Positions 62,058 to 64,000 of a DNA stretch of 64,000 nt are shown one piece after another. A program made the position numbers and the translations under genes. The notes below the pieces were generated by a model that did no database searches, had not been told where the DNA came from, and saw only the letters and a program-made list of their open reading frames with translations. Origin of the DNA: Dyadobacter soli (lineage in GTDB: Bacteria > Bacteroidota > Bacteroidia > Cytophagales > Spirosomataceae). Every line of letters begins with the position of its first letter. Position 1 is the stretch's first letter. Where the stretch lies: the NCBI RefSeq assembly GCF_900101885.1, contig NZ_FNAN01000008.1, positions 330,904-394,903 of the forward strand, written 5' to 3'.

Positions 62058-62230
62058 AACAGTTATTAACACTATTCCAAGCAACGTTCCCCCACCGATC
62101 TCCGACTCTTGGTTACAAATTAGATATAGCCATGAGATACCGCTTAATTGCTTATGCTGGGAATCAACCACTTGTCCCACCCGAAAATCCGCTCGTGTAC
62201 TTTGAACGCCAGGGTACACGGGCACCATCT

Positions 62231-62238
62231 TACCTTTG
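62231..62238 (+). promoter_or_regulatory. TAnnTTTG -7 box for small secreted protein
   Basis: TACCTTTG, 50 nt before the ATG at 62289. The rest of 62058-62230 shows nothing recognisable. Confidence 0.5.
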
Positions 62239-62288
62239 TCCCGTTCTTAAAATAGAACAAAACTTATAGCCATAAAAATAAAATAGTC

Positions 62289-62669
62289 ATGAAAACAACA
62301 GTCAAAACCTTCATCTGCGCATTTGCGCTTGCAGCCGCTTCTTTCACTGCCCAGGCGGGCGACAAAGAAGCCAAAAAAGCTTCCACTTTCGGAACCGGCA
62401 TTTACGCCACCAAAACCGGTAAAATTAACGTCCTCGTCGACAAAGGCAGTACAGATTCCAAAACCACATTGCTACTCAGAGACGCCGAAGGAACCGTAGT
62501 ATACCGTGAGACAGTTGCGAGAGACAACAAAAAATTCGGCCGTACCCTGAACCTCGACGCGATGGAGCCAGGTAAATACAAACTGGACATCATCAGTGGC
62601 AACGAAGTTCAAACCAAAACTTTCGAAGTGGCCGATCAAAAAATCGAACGTATTCTGACAGTTAAATAA
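62289..62669 (+). CDS. Small secreted beta-rich protein
   Basis: A 126-residue protein with a signal peptide (about 1-23, ending AQAG). The mature part is beta-rich: GTGIYATKTGKINVLVDKG, TTLLLRDAEGTVVYRETVA and PGKYKLDIISGNEVQTKTFEV resemble an Ig-like or T9SS C-terminal-like (type A) sandwich. The C-terminal IERILTVK is also type A-like, so it may be a stand-alone sorting-like domain in the periplasm. No family named. It ends about 20 nt before the probable IS boundary, so its native downstream flank is lost. Confidence 0.65.
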   Translation: MKTTVKTFICAFALAAASFTAQAGDKEAKKASTFGTGIYATKTGKINVLVDKGSTDSKTTLLLRDAEGTVVYRETVARDNKKFGRTLNLDAMEPGKYKLDIISGNEVQTKTFEVADQKIERILTVK

Positions 62670-62689
62670 GGTTCAAATACATAGTACCC

Positions 62690-64000
62690 GGGAGGCCGTC
62701 TCAAATCAATTTGGGGCGGTCTGTTGTTTTAGCCCGTTATAGAAAATTCGTTTTCCGAATTTTGTGAAGTTATGGGCAAAGTTGATCGGAATGGGCTGCT
62801 GGTAGGGCAAGCAAGCCTATCTAGGCCGCTTTTTTCCTAATATTCTGTGCTATTGCAATCAATCCCCATTCGATCTCAACCTTTTGCTTGCCACGGAGCA
62901 TGAACCGGCGGAAGTTGTGGTTATTTTTAATGTTACCAAAAACAGGTTCAACATCAAAGCATCGCTTCTTTCGCTTGATGATTCCTTCTTCACTTTTCAG
63001 TAGCCGGTCTGCTTGCTGTTTTTGCCTTTCCAGATTGACATTGACTTGAATAATCCGGTTGCCTTTGGATTTATGGCAGGCACCGTTCAAAGGGCAGTTG
63101 TCACAGTTATTAGCCTTATACATCCGGGCGCTTTGTACGAAGCCCGTTGCGGTTCTGTTAATCTTGTTGCCAATGTATTGCATCTTCTGTCCCATGGGAC
63201 AGATGTAATGATCGCCCTGGGGATTATAGTGGAGCTTATCAGCGCTGAACGGGTGCTTTTTATTGAAGCTTTTGTGCTGCCGCTTGTCAAAGAGGCCATA
63301 CTTCACGTAAGCGGCGATTTGCTTTTCTTCTAGCAACGTGTAGTTCTCTTCTGATCCGTACCCGGCATCAGCAGTCAATGATTTTAACGAACTGCCAAAG
63401 CTTTCTTCATATTGGTCAAGATGCGCAGCCAGTGTATTGGTGTCGGTCGGGTTAGAGTGGATGCTGTAATTAACAACAAATTGGTTGGAGGTTGATATCT
63501 GCACATTGTAGGCCGGCTTCAACTGACCATTACGCATGTGATCCTCTTTTAACCTCATAAAGGTAGCATCCGTATCGGTCTTGCTATAACTGCGGTCCGC
63601 CGCTGCGGTTTCGCTCGCCCAAAATCGCCTCCTGCTGCTCATAGCGGGCGATATTGGACGGGTAGTGCTTGGTCACATAACCCAGTTTAGCCTTCATCTT
63701 CTTGTCAATATTCTCCTTTTTGCCCAACACCTGATTAAGCTTATCAACTGTGTCCTGGACCTTTTCCTTGCTGATCGTAGTGAAGTCGGGCGGGTCGGGA
63801 AGGCTATCTTCGGCCGTGGCCACGCTCTGGGCATATTCCCAGATATGGGCTAACTGTTTCTTGATCTTTTCCTTATTAGTAGCAATCGCCTTCCGCCAGA
63901 CAAAAGTATATTTATTGGCATTCGCTTCGATTTTAGTCCCATCGGTATAGACCTCTTCAATGCTCAACAGACCTTCCTGGGCAAGTAATAGCACCACTTC
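62690..64000 (-). mobile_element. IS1182-family insertion sequence (partial at window edge)
   Basis: The element holds a broken IS1182-type transposase and continues beyond the window. The end at the small secreted gene is not certain: ggaggccgtctcaaat at 62691-62706 is a plausible terminal inverted repeat, but the other end is outside the window. A hairpin aaaattcg/cgaatttt (62743-62763) lies between this end and the transposase stop. Confidence 0.7.
62821..64000 (-). pseudogene. IS1182-family transposase, frameshifted
   Basis: A DDE transposase read from the window edge. The first Asp is in YTDGTKIEANANKYTF, the second in LTADAGYGSEENY and the Glu in FDVEPVFGNIKNNHNF, so the catalytic triad residues are all present but split over two frames. 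The upstream part (from the window edge) ends in ILGERNRSGGPQL at 63584. The downstream part (62821-63642) contains RSYSKTDTDATF. The frames are separated by a 13-bp insertion with 7-bp direct repeats (63590-63609). Removing 13 bp restores ERNRSYSKTD. Probably inactive. Confidence 0.85.

Noticed and set aside
1..64000. A CRISPR array or a tRNA/rRNA gene
   Set aside because: No regularly spaced direct repeats with unique spacers, and no cloverleaf-like or rRNA-like sequence in any intergenic gap. The only tandem array is the octanucleotide at 43332.

Overview
The window looks like a chromosomal stretch of a Bacteroidota bacterium of the order Cytophagales, probably Dyadobacter or a close relative. 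The genus is inferred from overall protein flavour and was not tested by a search. Direct support for the phylum includes a SusC/SusD pair, a type IX secretion (T9SS) plug protein, a T9SS type B cargo protein, a LytTR regulator, a DUF3276/PUR protein, a Lys/Ala-rich histone H1-like protein, and many copies of the Bacteroidota -7 promoter box TAnnTTTG close to start codons. Base composition is moderate. No rRNA, tRNA or CRISPR array was seen.

Layout. 1-4.9 kb: the C-terminal part of a GH92 alpha-mannosidase (cut by the window edge), a palindromic repeat, a cytochrome c and a siderophore-type TonB receptor. 5-12.7 kb: mixed housekeeping and accessory genes (FGGY kinase, metallophosphoesterase, secreted DinB-like protein, GT2, PgeF/YfiH, histone-like protein, SpoU methylase, orphan NarL-type response regulator). 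12.9-25.3 kb: a FemAB/GNAT-like protein, a LamG protein with a T9SS tail, and a surface polysaccharide locus. That locus holds two FkbM methyltransferases, a flippase, a WecB epimerase, a nucleotide-sugar dehydrogenase, three glycosyltransferases and a SAM methyltransferase. The epimerase plus dehydrogenase suggest UDP-ManNAc and UDP-ManNAcA supply. 25.3-32.4 kb: a minus-strand operon SusC, SusD, HExxH lipoprotein, DUF4302 lipoprotein.

32.7-55 kb is mainly core functions: siroheme synthase N-domain, ABC-F ATPase, Uma2 nuclease, T9SS plug protein, YchF, DUF3276, RlpA, DUF58, RadA, a beta-barrel protein, a LytTR regulator, PheS, an esterase, a circularly permuted ATP-grasp protein, DUF5723, MsrB, PBP1A, an ABC exporter and DUF4126. 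55.3-62 kb: a catabolic cluster with an AraC regulator, a GH88-like hydrolase, a TIM-barrel isomerase, a Gfo/Idh oxidoreductase, an SDR and an MFS transporter. The window ends in an IS1182-type insertion sequence whose transposase is broken by a 13-bp insertion.

The most unusual content is non-coding. Two copies of a nested palindromic element (1801-1914 and 58576-58705) each fill an intergenic gap almost completely. Two near-perfect palindromes at 22.1-22.2 kb encode an LRSQ(I/F)V peptide on both strands. Related repeat sequence sits between convergent genes at 43.4 and 52.7 kb. The LytTR gene has paired CGTA sites one helical turn apart upstream, and a divergent gene pair at 33.3 kb has -7 boxes only 4 nt from both start codons, implying leaderless mRNAs.
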